Shown: positions 1 through 6,380, counted from the first letter of the stretch. The stretch is 8,762 nucleotides of DNA from Candidatus Bathyarchaeota archaeon (GCA_003601695.1 PIYH01000053.1:1-8762); one strand, 5' to 3'. Notes: generated by a model not told the origin, from the letters alone. Made by a program: numbers and translations.

Positions 1-805
1 AGGAATAGTGGATATTATAGATCTGGGAAATATTGATTTTTCCTCTTTTGAAGCTAGAAAGGCTTCAGCTCAGGGAGGAAAAGCCTCTCTAGAGTATATT
101 AGGAAAGCTGTCAGCCTCGCTTTGCAGGGGGATATAGACGCCGTGGCTACTTGCCCCATTAATAAACAGGCCGTAAGAATGGCTGGAAGCCCGCATATTG
201 GACACACAGAGATGCTTGCGGCATTATGTGGAGTAAAGGATCCCTTGACTATGTTCTGGGTTCGAGGAGTTAAGATCTTCTTTTTAACAAGGCATATTCC
301 ATTAGTTGAGGCTATAAAGGCCGTTAAGAAGAAACGGATAGTTGACGCCGTAACCCGGATAGTATCTGAAATGCGACGTATAGGCTTTGAAGATTCTCTT
401 ATCGCCGTCGCGTCGTTAAATCCTCATGCGAGTGATGGAGGATTAATTGGCGACGAAGAAGAGAAGGAGATTATCCCAGCGGTTGAAGAGCTTAAGTCTA
501 GAGGCTTCAGAGTCGTAGGTCCCGTTCCAGCAGATTCAGTTTTCCACAACGCTTTCGAGGGAAAATATGACGCTATTCTCAGCCTGTATCATGACCAAGG
601 GCATATAGCCGCTAAGACTATTGATTTTTATGGAACGGTCAGCGTCACGCTTGGCCTTCCCTTCATAAGGACGTCAGTTGATCATGGAACGGCATATGAT
701 ATCGTCGGCAAGGGAATAGCAAATTCCAAAAGCCTAGAGGAAGCCATAAAGTTAGCTGCATATCTATGCAGGAAAACTCGGTTATTAAAGGAAGAAACTC
801 GATGA
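1..805 (+). CDS. PdxA-family dehydrogenase, 5'-truncated by window edge (PdxA/PdxA2-like)
   Basis: This is the C-terminal four-fifths of a PdxA-family NAD-dependent, metal-dependent oxidative decarboxylase. The frame is open to the window edge (first full codon at 2), so the GTG at 8 is not the true start. Numbering from that GTG, the family motifs are GHTE at 65-68 (substrate-binding His-Thr) and three metal-ligand histidines: H96 in TRHIPL, H140 in LNPHA and H195 in YHDQGH. Their spacing of 44 and 55 matches H166, H211 and H266 of E. coli PdxA, so about 70 residues are missing and the whole protein would be near 335 aa. A conserved VDHGTAYDIVGKG stretch follows. In E. coli the enzyme oxidises 4-phosphohydroxythreonine in PLP synthesis. 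PdxA2 paralogues oxidise 4-phospho-D-threonate or -erythronate. Archaea usually make PLP with PdxS/PdxT, so PdxA2-type chemistry is my inference. The family is certain; the substrate is not. Confidence 0.9.
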   Translation, partial: GIVDIIDLGNIDFSSFEARKASAQGGKASLEYIRKAVSLALQGDIDAVATCPINKQAVRMAGSPHIGHTEMLAALCGVKDPLTMFWVRGVKIFFLTRHIPLVEAIKAVKKKRIVDAVTRIVSEMRRIGFEDSLIAVASLNPHASDGGLIGDEEEKEIIPAVEELKSRGFRVVGPVPADSVFHNAFEGKYDAILSLYHDQGHIAAKTIDFYGTVSVTLGLPFIRTSVDHGTAYDIVGKGIANSKSLEEAIKLAAYLCRKTRLLKEETR

Positions 806-1194
806 TGGTTAAGGTTATTTTAGACTCGAACTTCTTTTTCATTCCATTCCGGTTTAGAATTGACATATTTGAAGAGCTTAATATTCTTCTGGGAAAAGCG
901 GAACCTATAGTATTATCCACAACTTTAGATGAGATGAGGAAGATTCTAAGGAGGAGTCGCGGTAAGAAATTTATGGAATTTTCTGCTGCTCTAAAGCTAG
1001 CGGAGAAATGCGAAATTCTCAGGGTGGAAAAGGAGACATCGGAGGAATACGATGATGTTATCTTAAGAGTTGCAAAGCATCTGAGAATCCCCGTTGCGAC
1101 GAATGATGCTGAATTAAGGAAAAAACTCAGAAAACTGGGATTACCAACTATATATTTAAGGGAAAAATCGAAGCTTGTGATTGAAGGATATTAG
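802..1194 (+). CDS. PIN-domain ribonuclease, COG1412/Fcf1-like
   Basis: This is a single-domain PIN protein of 130 aa. The PIN fold binds divalent metal through four acidic residues and cuts RNA. Here they are D8 in VILDSN, E44 in TTLDEM, D84 or D85 in EEYDDVIL, and D102 in VATNDAEL, in the expected order and spacing. The VATNDAELRKKL signature and the C-terminal PTIYLR strand resemble the archaeal relatives of the eukaryotic rRNA-processing nuclease Fcf1/Utp24. A VapC toxin is less likely, because no small antitoxin gene precedes it. The ATG at 802 overlaps the TGA of the pdxA-like gene (ATGA), which points to translational coupling. A second ATG at 805 is nearly as good, and an in-frame start at 766 lies deep inside the upstream gene and is unlikely. 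Pairing with a pdxA homologue is unusual, since I would expect translation genes next to this family. The target RNA is unknown. Confidence 0.8.
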   Translation: MMVKVILDSNFFFIPFRFRIDIFEELNILLGKAEPIVLSTTLDEMRKILRRSRGKKFMEFSAALKLAEKCEILRVEKETSEEYDDVILRVAKHLRIPVATNDAELRKKLRKLGLPTIYLREKSKLVIEGY

Positions 1195-1235
1195 CATATT
1201 ACCAGATAATAATTGAGCCTTAAATGAAGTCAACG

Positions 1236-2804
1236 CTATCGCTTTCTAAGGGATACTTTAACTTGATGCTTAGAAAGAACTCTCTGCGCCGCAATTACCA
1301 CAAGCGCTGTTGCTGTAGCCGTTAAACAGATACTTATCCAGAACCAAGGAATCGGGGAGGAGACGGAGATGACAATCGTTACAACGCTACTCTCAGTCTC
1401 TTCACTCTCAGCCTGAATAGTTATTGGATAATCTCCAGGCGTTAGATTCGGATCCGGAGATACGCGAATTGTAAACGTTGCTGAAGCCTTTGGTTCCAAG
1501 GATAAAATATCAATCGGAGTGACTAATATGTTAGGGATAACGGTGGAGTTCACGTTTAGCTTTACTCCTCTAAGCGTCGATTCCCCCATATTTCTGACAG
1601 TGACCACTACGTTGATTTTTTCTCCGGCGTATACATGTGGAAAAACTGGCTGAAATCCGGTTATCTCCAGTAGGTACCTCGCTAAGATCTTAGTGGTTAG
1701 TTCAAGCGATGAGGTCAGAGCCCCGTCGGCAGTGGATCCATTAACAATAATCTTATACTTTTTCTCCTCAATTATCTCTGGGGGCTTCGCATCAAGACTA
1801 ATCCATTTAGACTCACCGGGATCTAGGGATAGCTGAGTCTGTGAAATATTTATGTCCCATTCGAGAATTTCTTCTGACTTAATCACCTCTAGAAGAATTT
1901 CTTCTTTCCGTCCGCCATCATTACTTACACAGATTAAGTATCTTGCTCTTTGACCAGTCTTTATAGACTCGAATGGAAAAGGGCAGAAGAGGCTGATTTT
2001 TCTTTCTATTCCCTTGACTGTTACTATTAAAGCTTGAGTGGCGCATGCGTAATTTCCATCAGCATGAAATCTGAATCTGTATTCTCCGGGAATAGCGTCT
2101 TTAGGCACATTAACTACCATATTAACCTTCACGCTTTCTTCTGGAAGCAGAGTCAGCGACTTAACTTCTTTGTCTTCTAGGAAGAAAGAAGCCGTCCAGT
2201 TTGCTGGTAAATCAGGGTTTCTCACATATATTAGATAATTGTCTCGAACCGGGCATTTATTCTTGAGATACAATTCGAAAGTTAAGCTATTTCCAGGATA
2301 GACTTCTTGCCATTCATACGGGGAATATAGATCGACTTCATATTTTATTGAAGGAGGCTCTTCTACCGTTAGATGCAGTGTGATCTCAGATTTTGAATAC
2401 TCGCCTTCCGCATGTACAGTGATCTCATAGTCTCCGGGAATAGCGTCTTCAGGCACATTAACTACGAATTTTAGGGTTACGATTGCTCTTTCCTCAACTC
2501 CTATCTCCCGTATCTTGTTGTTTTGGTAATAAAAATAGGCATTCCACCCCTCTGGGAGACCTGGATCTTCCACGTCGAGCCTCAATACATCATAAAAGTA
2601 GCTGGGATTCCATATGCTTATCTCGTAGGAGACCGTCGAATTAGGAGGAGTTACTTTCCATGGAAGAGTGCATTTCATTACTCCTTCTAGCTTCACTCCA
2701 GCGGATTCAGGATATTCTAGCGAAGAATAAACTGTTAGAAGAATTAGCATGAGAGTACAGAAGCCAATTGGTAGGTGGTGAGATAAACTCTTCACACCAG
2801 ACAT
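1236..2804 (-). CDS. Secreted, membrane-anchored NEW3/COG1470-type beta-sandwich repeat protein
   Basis: This is an extracellular protein of 522 aa. It has a signal peptide (basic, His-containing start, then hydrophobic GFCTLMLILLTVYSS at about 14-28) and a C-terminal membrane helix at about 484-507 with a short basic tail ending SLRKR, so the bulk should face outside. Between them are four tandem beta-sandwich units at about 41-148, 155-264, 268-374 and 377-482. Each has the NEW3-like pattern of LP-x-x-W, a polar strand, a hydrophobic 'sL.P.es..v.l' strand and a PG-x-Y strand near its end (for example VPEDAIPGDYEI and VPKDAIPGEYRF). The third unit is degenerate and lacks PG-x-Y. Units 1 and 2 also share a nearly identical 35-bp DNA stretch. 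I chose ATG 2804 over GTG 2813 because GTGAT lies 4 bases before it, where a ribosome binding site is expected. Such proteins are probably adhesive or structural surface proteins; no enzymatic motif is visible. Function is unknown. Confidence 0.8.
   Translation of the reverse strand: MSGVKSLSHHLPIGFCTLMLILLTVYSSLEYPESAGVKLEGVMKCTLPWKVTPPNSTVSYEISIWNPSYFYDVLRLDVEDPGLPEGWNAYFYYQNNKIREIGVEERAIVTLKFVVNVPEDAIPGDYEITVHAEGEYSKSEITLHLTVEEPPSIKYEVDLYSPYEWQEVYPGNSLTFELYLKNKCPVRDNYLIYVRNPDLPANWTASFFLEDKEVKSLTLLPEESVKVNMVVNVPKDAIPGEYRFRFHADGNYACATQALIVTVKGIERKISLFCPFPFESIKTGQRARYLICVSNDGGRKEEILLEVIKSEEILEWDINISQTQLSLDPGESKWISLDAKPPEIIEEKKYKIIVNGSTADGALTSSLELTTKILARYLLEITGFQPVFPHVYAGEKINVVVTVRNMGESTLRGVKLNVNSTVIPNILVTPIDILSLEPKASATFTIRVSPDPNLTPGDYPITIQAESEETESSVVTIVISVSSPIPWFWISICLTATATALVVIAAQRVLSKHQVKVSLRKR
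2083..2117 (-). repeat. 35-bp internal direct repeat, copy in repeat unit 2
   Basis: This copy matches the one at 2431-2465 in 34 of 35 positions and lies 348 bp (116 codons) from it. It encodes the VVNVPKDAIPG segment of the second beta-sandwich unit. The only difference changes Lys to Glu in the other copy. Synonymous positions are also identical, whereas the flanking parts of the two units have diverged widely. Confidence 0.85.
2431..2465 (-). repeat. 35-bp internal direct repeat, copy in repeat unit 1
   Basis: This is the partner of 2083-2117 and encodes VVNVPEDAIPG in the first beta-sandwich unit. The spacing of 116 codons equals one protein repeat unit, so the pair marks a duplicated module whose turn region has stayed or become identical at DNA level. 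Confidence 0.85.
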
Positions 2805-2843
2805 GACAATCACACTCTTTAATGCATGATAGAATAGGATACA

Positions 2844-2853
2844 GAATATAAAC
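2844..2853 (-). promoter_or_regulatory. Archaeal TATA box for the NEW3-repeat protein gene
   Basis: On the minus strand the bases read GTTTATATTC, preceded by a purine-rich CCAAAA that could serve as the BRE. The box centre is about 45 bases from the ATG at 2804. Initiation 25-27 bases downstream would fall near 2823 and leave a leader of about 19 bases, which includes the GTGAT ribosome-binding motif at 2809-2813. The geometry is good, but it is predicted only. Confidence 0.6.
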
Positions 2854-3018
2854 TTTTGGAACCATAAATTTTTTTCGTGTTGTTTCTAATGCGTCTTATG
2901 CTCCATGTTTTCCCCGTTTACTCATTCTTCTTCAGATCTCTTTGTCATTTGATAATTTTCTATACGGTATGCTTATCGAATGTCATCTTGCTCATGCAGT
3001 TCCAGCTTCAGCATCCCT

Positions 3019-4308
3019 TTAAGGCTTCTCACGAACTATAGTTTCTCTTCTGTCGGGACCAACGGATATTATACTTATTGGCACTTTCAAGTATTCTTCT
3101 ATCGTTTGAATGTACTCCTTAGCTTGCTTCGGTAAGGTATCGTATCCATCCCTAACCACTCTCCTCCAATCCACATCAGCCGGCCAGCCTTCAATCTCTT
3201 CGTAGACTGGCTTACACTTCTCGAATAGACGTATATCCGCTGGCACCGTATCAATAGTTTTTCCTTCACATTCGTACTTAACGCAGATTTTAAGGGGATT
3301 TATGCCGCTTAGGACATCAAGTTTCGTCACTATGATCTCATCTATTGAGTTTAAGCGAATAGAATATTTTACTGGAATTAGATCCAGCCATCCAACTCTT
3401 CTAGACCTACCCGTAGTTGTTCCATATTCTTTCCCAACTTCTCTAATTCTATTGCCGACCTCGCCTTTCAGCTCTGTAGGAACGGGGCCCGTTCCAACGC
3501 GTGATATATAAGCCTTCATTACGCCTATAACCTTGTCAATTCTTTTAGGCCCCACACCAGCCCCGATGCATGCTCCGCCAGCAATGGTGCTTGACGATGT
3601 GCCATAGGGGTATAGACCATGATCTATATCTAAAAGCGTTCCTTGAGCCCCCTCAAATATCACGGTTTCTCCTCTATCTAATGCACCGTTTATCTCGGCT
3701 GAGACATCACATACAAGATCTGAGATGTAGTGGCCGAATTGCAGGGCTTTCTCGAGTATTTTATCCTTATCAAGCCTAATGTTCTCACCATATACTTGGC
3801 TGATGATCTTCTGTTTGAAGCCGACTAATAGATCTAGCTTCGATTGAAGAATCTCCTTACTTAGGAGATCAGCAATTCGTATTCCAAACCTTGCAGTCTT
3901 ATCTGAGTATGTTGGCCCTATACCCCTTCTCGTCGTACCCGCGCGTAGGTTGCCTTTCAACCGTTCTTGTAAGCCATCTTCTATTTTATGAAAATTGAAT
4001 ACTACATGAGCTCTATCACTTATCCGCAGATTAGGATTAAATCCTTCACGTTTCAGACTTTCAAGCTCATCGACTAAAACATCGGGATCCACAACCACTC
4101 CATTTCCAATATAAACTTTCTTACCGCGTAGAACACCGGAAGGTATTAAGTGGAATCTGTATATCTTCCCGTCAACCACAACAGTGTGACCAGCGTTTGC
4201 ACCTCCATTATATCTAATAACGCAGTCGGCATCTCTCGCTAAGAAATCAGTAACTTTACCTTTAGCCTCGTCGCCCCATTGTGTACCTACAATAACTATT
4301 CCCGGCAT
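3019..4308 (-). CDS. purA: Adenylosuccinate synthetase
   Basis: This enzyme joins IMP and aspartate using GTP to make adenylosuccinate, the first committed step from IMP to AMP, in the cytoplasm. The protein is 429 aa, close to the 432 aa of E. coli PurA. The signatures in order are GTQWGDEAKGK at 8-18 with D13 and K16, the NAGHT motif with catalytic H41, GNGVVVDP, GTTRRGIGPTYSDK (IMP binding), FEGAQGTLLDIDHG, the GTSSST stretch, RVGTGPVPTE, EYGTTTGRSRRVGWLD, TKLDVLSG (guanine specificity) and GPDRRETI near the C terminus. Residue 15 is Ala where most family members I know have Gly (GDEGKGK). I chose ATG 4308 over ATG 4317 and TTG 4323 because it puts D13 and H41 in register with E. coli numbering and has a perfect GGTGAT motif 7 bases upstream, which overlaps the ATG at 4317. 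The gene is transcribed alone, divergent from the sugar operon. The length is notable, because some archaeal forms are only about 340 aa. Confidence 0.97.
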   Translation of the reverse strand: MPGIVIVGTQWGDEAKGKVTDFLARDADCVIRYNGGANAGHTVVVDGKIYRFHLIPSGVLRGKKVYIGNGVVVDPDVLVDELESLKREGFNPNLRISDRAHVVFNFHKIEDGLQERLKGNLRAGTTRRGIGPTYSDKTARFGIRIADLLSKEILQSKLDLLVGFKQKIISQVYGENIRLDKDKILEKALQFGHYISDLVCDVSAEINGALDRGETVIFEGAQGTLLDIDHGLYPYGTSSSTIAGGACIGAGVGPKRIDKVIGVMKAYISRVGTGPVPTELKGEVGNRIREVGKEYGTTTGRSRRVGWLDLIPVKYSIRLNSIDEIIVTKLDVLSGINPLKICVKYECEGKTIDTVPADIRLFEKCKPVYEEIEGWPADVDWRRVVRDGYDTLPKQAKEYIQTIEEYLKVPISIISVGPDRRETIVREKP

Positions 4309-4315
4309 GAGAAGC

Positions 4316-4321
4316 ATCACC
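4316..4321 (-). promoter_or_regulatory. Ribosome binding site of purA (GGTGAT)
   Basis: On the minus strand GGTGAT is complementary to the conserved 3' end of archaeal 16S rRNA. It lies 7 bases before the ATG at 4308. It settles the start, because the alternative ATG at 4317 lies within the motif itself. Confidence 0.75.
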
Positions 4322-4340
4322 AAGAATCTTAATAATCCAT

Positions 4341-4350
4341 TTTAAATAAA
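4341..4350 (-). promoter_or_regulatory. Candidate TATA box for purA
   Basis: The minus strand reads TTTATTTAAA here. Initiation about 25 bases downstream would fall near 4320, giving a very short leader that just reaches the ribosome binding site. A second AT-rich element at 4354-4361 (AATTAAAG on the minus strand) would give a leader of about 24 bases and is an equal alternative. Confidence 0.4.
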
Positions 4351-4405
4351 AGTCTTTAATTGATCCTTTAACGCGGGGGGGAGACCATTCATCTAGAGGA
4401 AAACT

Positions 4406-4413
4406 CTTAAAAA
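4406..4413 (+). promoter_or_regulatory. Candidate TATA box for the oxidoreductase-isomerase operon
   Basis: The plus strand reads CTTAAAAA after a purine-rich GAGGAAAA that could be the BRE. Initiation about 26 bases downstream, near 4436, would give a leader of about 27 bases containing the GGTG ribosome binding site at 4453-4456. The 154-bp gap between the divergent purA and this operon must hold both promoters, so shared regulation is possible. Confidence 0.4.
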
Positions 4414-4452
4414 CGCATTTGCCACTTATTTCCTCGATGGTTTGGGATAAGC

Positions 4453-4456
4453 GGTG
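4453..4456 (+). promoter_or_regulatory. Ribosome binding site GGTG of the Gfo/Idh/MocA gene
   Basis: GGTG lies 6 bases before the ATG at 4463. It overlaps the in-frame GTG at 4454, which argues that GTG is part of the ribosome binding site and not the start. Confidence 0.55.
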
Positions 4457-4462
4457 TTCTGG

Positions 4463-5452
4463 ATGAAGAAACTGAACGTCGGCGTAATTGGTTGCGGAGG
4501 AATCGCTAGAGTTCATGCTGAGAGATTAAAATCAATTAATGAAGTCGACATGGTTGCATTTGCTGATTTAATTAAGGGAAAGGCGGAATTATTTTCTAAA
4601 AGATACGGTGGAAGAGCTTACAGTGACTGGCGTGAAATGCTCAGCAAGGAGGATCTCGATATAGTCTACATTTGCATACCTCCATTTGCACATTCAGATG
4701 AAGTCATGGTCTCAGCTGAGAAGGGGATACACATCTTCATTGAGAAGCCTATATCGTTGAATATGAATCAAGCGTGGAATATGGTGAAAGCTGTTGAAAG
4801 AAGCGGCGTCAAGAGTCAAGTTGGATACTGCATGAGATTCGGATACGCTGCTGAAAAAGCAAGGAATCTCATAGAAAGCGGCGAAGCTGGCAGGGTCGGC
4901 TTAGCTATGGGATGGTACATATGTCACTCCTTAGGGAGCTCATGGTGGAGAGACAAGAATAAAAGCGGCGGTCAAGTAGTTGAGCAGTCTACTCATCTTT
5001 ACGACGCGTTACGTTACTTCTGCGGAGAAGTTGACGTAGTGTATGGGCTTATGAATAGAATATTCTGGACCGATGTCCCCGATTTAACGATCGAAGATGT
5101 AAACAGCACAACTTTCCGGTTTAAATCCGGAGCGATAGGATCGATTTCGTCAACGACTTGGGGAGCTAACTCTCAGTGGTGGTTTAAATGGATCATAGCA
5201 ACTGAAGAATATACGATGCACGCTGAGAATGGAAACACATTAAATCTTTACTCAACTAGAAGGAAAAAAGTGGTTAGGGAGTGGGAAGATAGGGATGTTT
5301 ATCTCTTAGAGGCGAAAGATCTAATCTGGGCAGTTCTTAACGATGAAAAAACAAGAACACCTATAAGGGATGGAGCTAAGACTTTAGAGTTCACGTTAGC
5401 GGCTAGAAAGTCGATGGAGACTGGAAAGCCAGTAAAGCTACCGTTAACTTGA
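4463..5452 (+). CDS. Gfo/Idh/MocA-family NAD(P)-dependent sugar/polyol oxidoreductase
   Basis: This is a 329-aa dehydrogenase of the glucose-fructose oxidoreductase / inositol dehydrogenase family, which oxidises a sugar, inositol or amino-sugar hydroxyl with NAD(P). The N-terminal Rossmann fold carries GVIGCGGIA at 7-15. The family EKP motif at 94-96 contains the catalytic Lys (K95). The C-terminal alpha/beta domain has SGGQVVEQSTHLYDALRYF at about 168-186 with the catalytic-type His178 and Asp181. VEQSTH replaces the D-x-G-x-H form seen in many relatives, a variant I associate with uncharacterised members. The tail (RDGAKTLEFTLAARKSMETGKPVKLP) is typical of complete family members. ATG 4463 is chosen because GGTG lies 6 bases upstream, so the GTG at 4454 is less likely. 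It is the first gene of an operon with the isomerase that begins 17 bases after its stop. The family is sure; the substrate cannot be read from sequence. Confidence 0.92.
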   Translation: MKKLNVGVIGCGGIARVHAERLKSINEVDMVAFADLIKGKAELFSKRYGGRAYSDWREMLSKEDLDIVYICIPPFAHSDEVMVSAEKGIHIFIEKPISLNMNQAWNMVKAVERSGVKSQVGYCMRFGYAAEKARNLIESGEAGRVGLAMGWYICHSLGSSWWRDKNKSGGQVVEQSTHLYDALRYFCGEVDVVYGLMNRIFWTDVPDLTIEDVNSTTFRFKSGAIGSISSTTWGANSQWWFKWIIATEEYTMHAENGNTLNLYSTRRKKVVREWEDRDVYLLEAKDLIWAVLNDEKTRTPIRDGAKTLEFTLAARKSMETGKPVKLPLT

Positions 5453-5456
5453 AAGA

Positions 5457-5462
5457 GAGGTG
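5457..5462 (+). promoter_or_regulatory. Ribosome binding site GAGGTG of the isomerase gene
   Basis: GAGGTG lies 7 bases before the ATG at 5470 but only 1 base before the ATG at 5464. It therefore selects 5470 as the start, and it sits in the short gap after the upstream stop codon. Confidence 0.65.
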
Positions 5463-5469
5463 TATGTTA

Positions 5470-6267
5470 ATGAGAAAGGGTGTGAATGCTTGGATATATC
5501 CTTCCAAGTTTACAATTGATGAAGTTTTAGAAGCATCCGCCAATATAGGGTTTGAAGGCGTCGAGTTGAACATTAACGAGAAGGCTTTGAATTTCTCTAA
5601 GAAGAGAAGAAGAGAAATAGCCAAGAATGCCTCCTCGCTTGGATTAGAGCTTCCAAGCCTCTGCACCGACTTGTTCTGGAAATTTAACCTTGCAAGTCCG
5701 GAAGAAAAAGTGAGAAAGAAAGGAGTTGAGATAATAGAGAAGGGATGCGAGTTCGCCTCCGATATTGGATCAAAGGTTCTCTTAGTGGTTCCAGCGGTTG
5801 CTGTTCCCGAGATAACGTATGAAGAAACTTGGAGACTGGCAAGGGAAAGTATCTTGAAGGCTGCTTTGACAGCTGAAGATCATGAAGTTATCTTAGGAAT
5901 TGAAAATGTTTGGAATCGATTTCTCTACAGCCCGCTCGAGTTTCGAAGATTTATAGAGGAAATAAATCACCCCTACGTAAAGATGTACTTTGATGTTGGA
6001 AACGTACACTTTCTAGGCTTCCCTCAGCAGTGGATTAGATACCTTTCAGACCTCATCGTCTGCATTCACGTTAAGGGTTTCCTCAGATCTGAGAGACAGT
6101 TTAAACCTTTACTTGAAGGAGACATCCCATGGCCAGAGGTTATGAAAGCCCTCCGAGACATCAAGTATAAAGGATTCCTAAATGTTGAACTTCCTCCGTA
6201 TCCGGGACACCCGTTAAAAGCGGCTATAGATAGCAAAGCTGCTTTGGACATAATCCTTAAAATGTAA
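5470..6267 (+). CDS. Xylose-isomerase-like TIM-barrel sugar isomerase/epimerase
   Basis: This is a 265-aa protein of the sugar phosphate isomerase/epimerase superfamily (AP-endonuclease-2-type TIM barrel, which includes IolE, IolI, tagatose 3-epimerase and hydroxypyruvate isomerase). The metal site is readable: E145 in LGIENVW, D175 in YFDVGNVH, H200 in CIHVKGF and E240 in LNVELP, at spacings close to those of tagatose/psicose 3-epimerases. IGFEGVELN near residue 27 is the usual first-strand motif. The length is typical for a complete barrel. It follows the Gfo/Idh/MocA gene by 17 bases on the same strand with a GAGGTG site, so the two are surely one operon. This pairing is common in inositol and unusual-sugar catabolism, where one enzyme oxidises and the other isomerises or dehydrates the keto product. 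No sugar kinase, aldolase or transporter is visible nearby, so the exact reaction remains open. Confidence 0.9.
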   Translation: MRKGVNAWIYPSKFTIDEVLEASANIGFEGVELNINEKALNFSKKRRREIAKNASSLGLELPSLCTDLFWKFNLASPEEKVRKKGVEIIEKGCEFASDIGSKVLLVVPAVAVPEITYEETWRLARESILKAALTAEDHEVILGIENVWNRFLYSPLEFRRFIEEINHPYVKMYFDVGNVHFLGFPQQWIRYLSDLIVCIHVKGFLRSERQFKPLLEGDIPWPEVMKALRDIKYKGFLNVELPPYPGHPLKAAIDSKAALDIILKM

Positions 6268-6280
6268 AAGGCTTCTTTAT

Positions 6281-6299
6281 TCCATTTTTAGTTAAAAAT
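6281..6299 (+). terminator. Candidate T-rich terminator after the isomerase gene
   Basis: This stretch begins 13 bases after the stop codon. It contains ATTTTTA at 6284-6290 and its inverted copy TAAAAAT at 6293-6299, separated by GT, preceded by CTTTATT. Archaeal transcription commonly ends at U-rich tracts. The 2-base spacer makes a true hairpin unlikely, so the T tract is the probable signal. Confidence 0.45.
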
Positions 6300-6320
6300 T
6301 CATCGTCTTCTGTACATGCC

Positions 6321-6343
6321 AAAGATTAGTCGCCAAAATCTTT
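6321..6343. repeat. Inverted repeat with 7-bp arms upstream of nurA
   Basis: The arms AAAGATT (6321-6327) and AATCTTT (6337-6343) are perfect complements around a 9-base spacer. They lie between the end of the sugar operon and the nurA promoter. This could be a weak hairpin or a protein site. Confidence 0.5.
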
Positions 6344-6347
6344 CACT

Positions 6348-6368
6348 CCTTATCCTTTAAAGATAAGG
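6348..6368. repeat. Palindromic inverted repeat abutting the nurA promoter, possible operator
   Basis: The arms CCTTATC (6348-6354) and GATAAGG (6362-6368) are perfect complements around a 7-base centre. The middle 8 bases (6355-6362) are CTTTAAAG, itself self-complementary. It ends 2 bases before the AT-rich element proposed as the nurA TATA box, so a dimeric regulator bound here would contact the BRE region. The operator role is inferred from position and symmetry only. Confidence 0.5.
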
Positions 6369-6370
6369 TA

Positions 6371-6380
6371 ATATTTTATT
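6371..6380 (+). promoter_or_regulatory. Candidate TATA box of the nurA-herA operon
   Basis: The bases read ATATTTTATT, preceded by AAGGTA, which is partly purine-rich. Initiation about 26 bases from the box centre would be near 6402, giving a leader of about 30 bases with the GGAGG site. Another AT-rich element, TTTAAA at 6392-6397, would place initiation on the ribosome binding site itself, so it is less likely. Confidence 0.4.

Noticed and set aside
766..801. Longer N terminus for the PIN protein, starting at 766
   Set aside because: The extra 12 residues lie wholly inside the upstream gene and add nothing to the PIN fold, whose first strand begins right after the ATGs at 802 and 805.
802..1194. 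VapC-type toxin of a toxin-antitoxin pair
   Set aside because: No small antitoxin-like gene precedes it. The gene before it is a complete metabolic enzyme frame, and the motifs fit COG1412/Fcf1 better.
2881..3018. Possible C/D-box small RNA on the minus strand (ATGA and CTGA motifs)
   Set aside because: The C-like box has a mismatch in the RUGAUGA core, no D'/C' pair is placed correctly, and no terminal stem is evident. I see nothing else in this gap.
2889..3041. Plus-strand 50-codon open frame in the purA-NEW3 intergenic region
   Set aside because: It runs antisense into the 3' end of purA, has no ribosome binding site and shows no recognisable motif. It is most likely chance.
4262..4516. 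Minus-strand open frame across the purA-gfo promoter region
   Set aside because: It overlaps both genes' starts in the wrong frame and the predicted promoters of both, and lacks a ribosome binding site.
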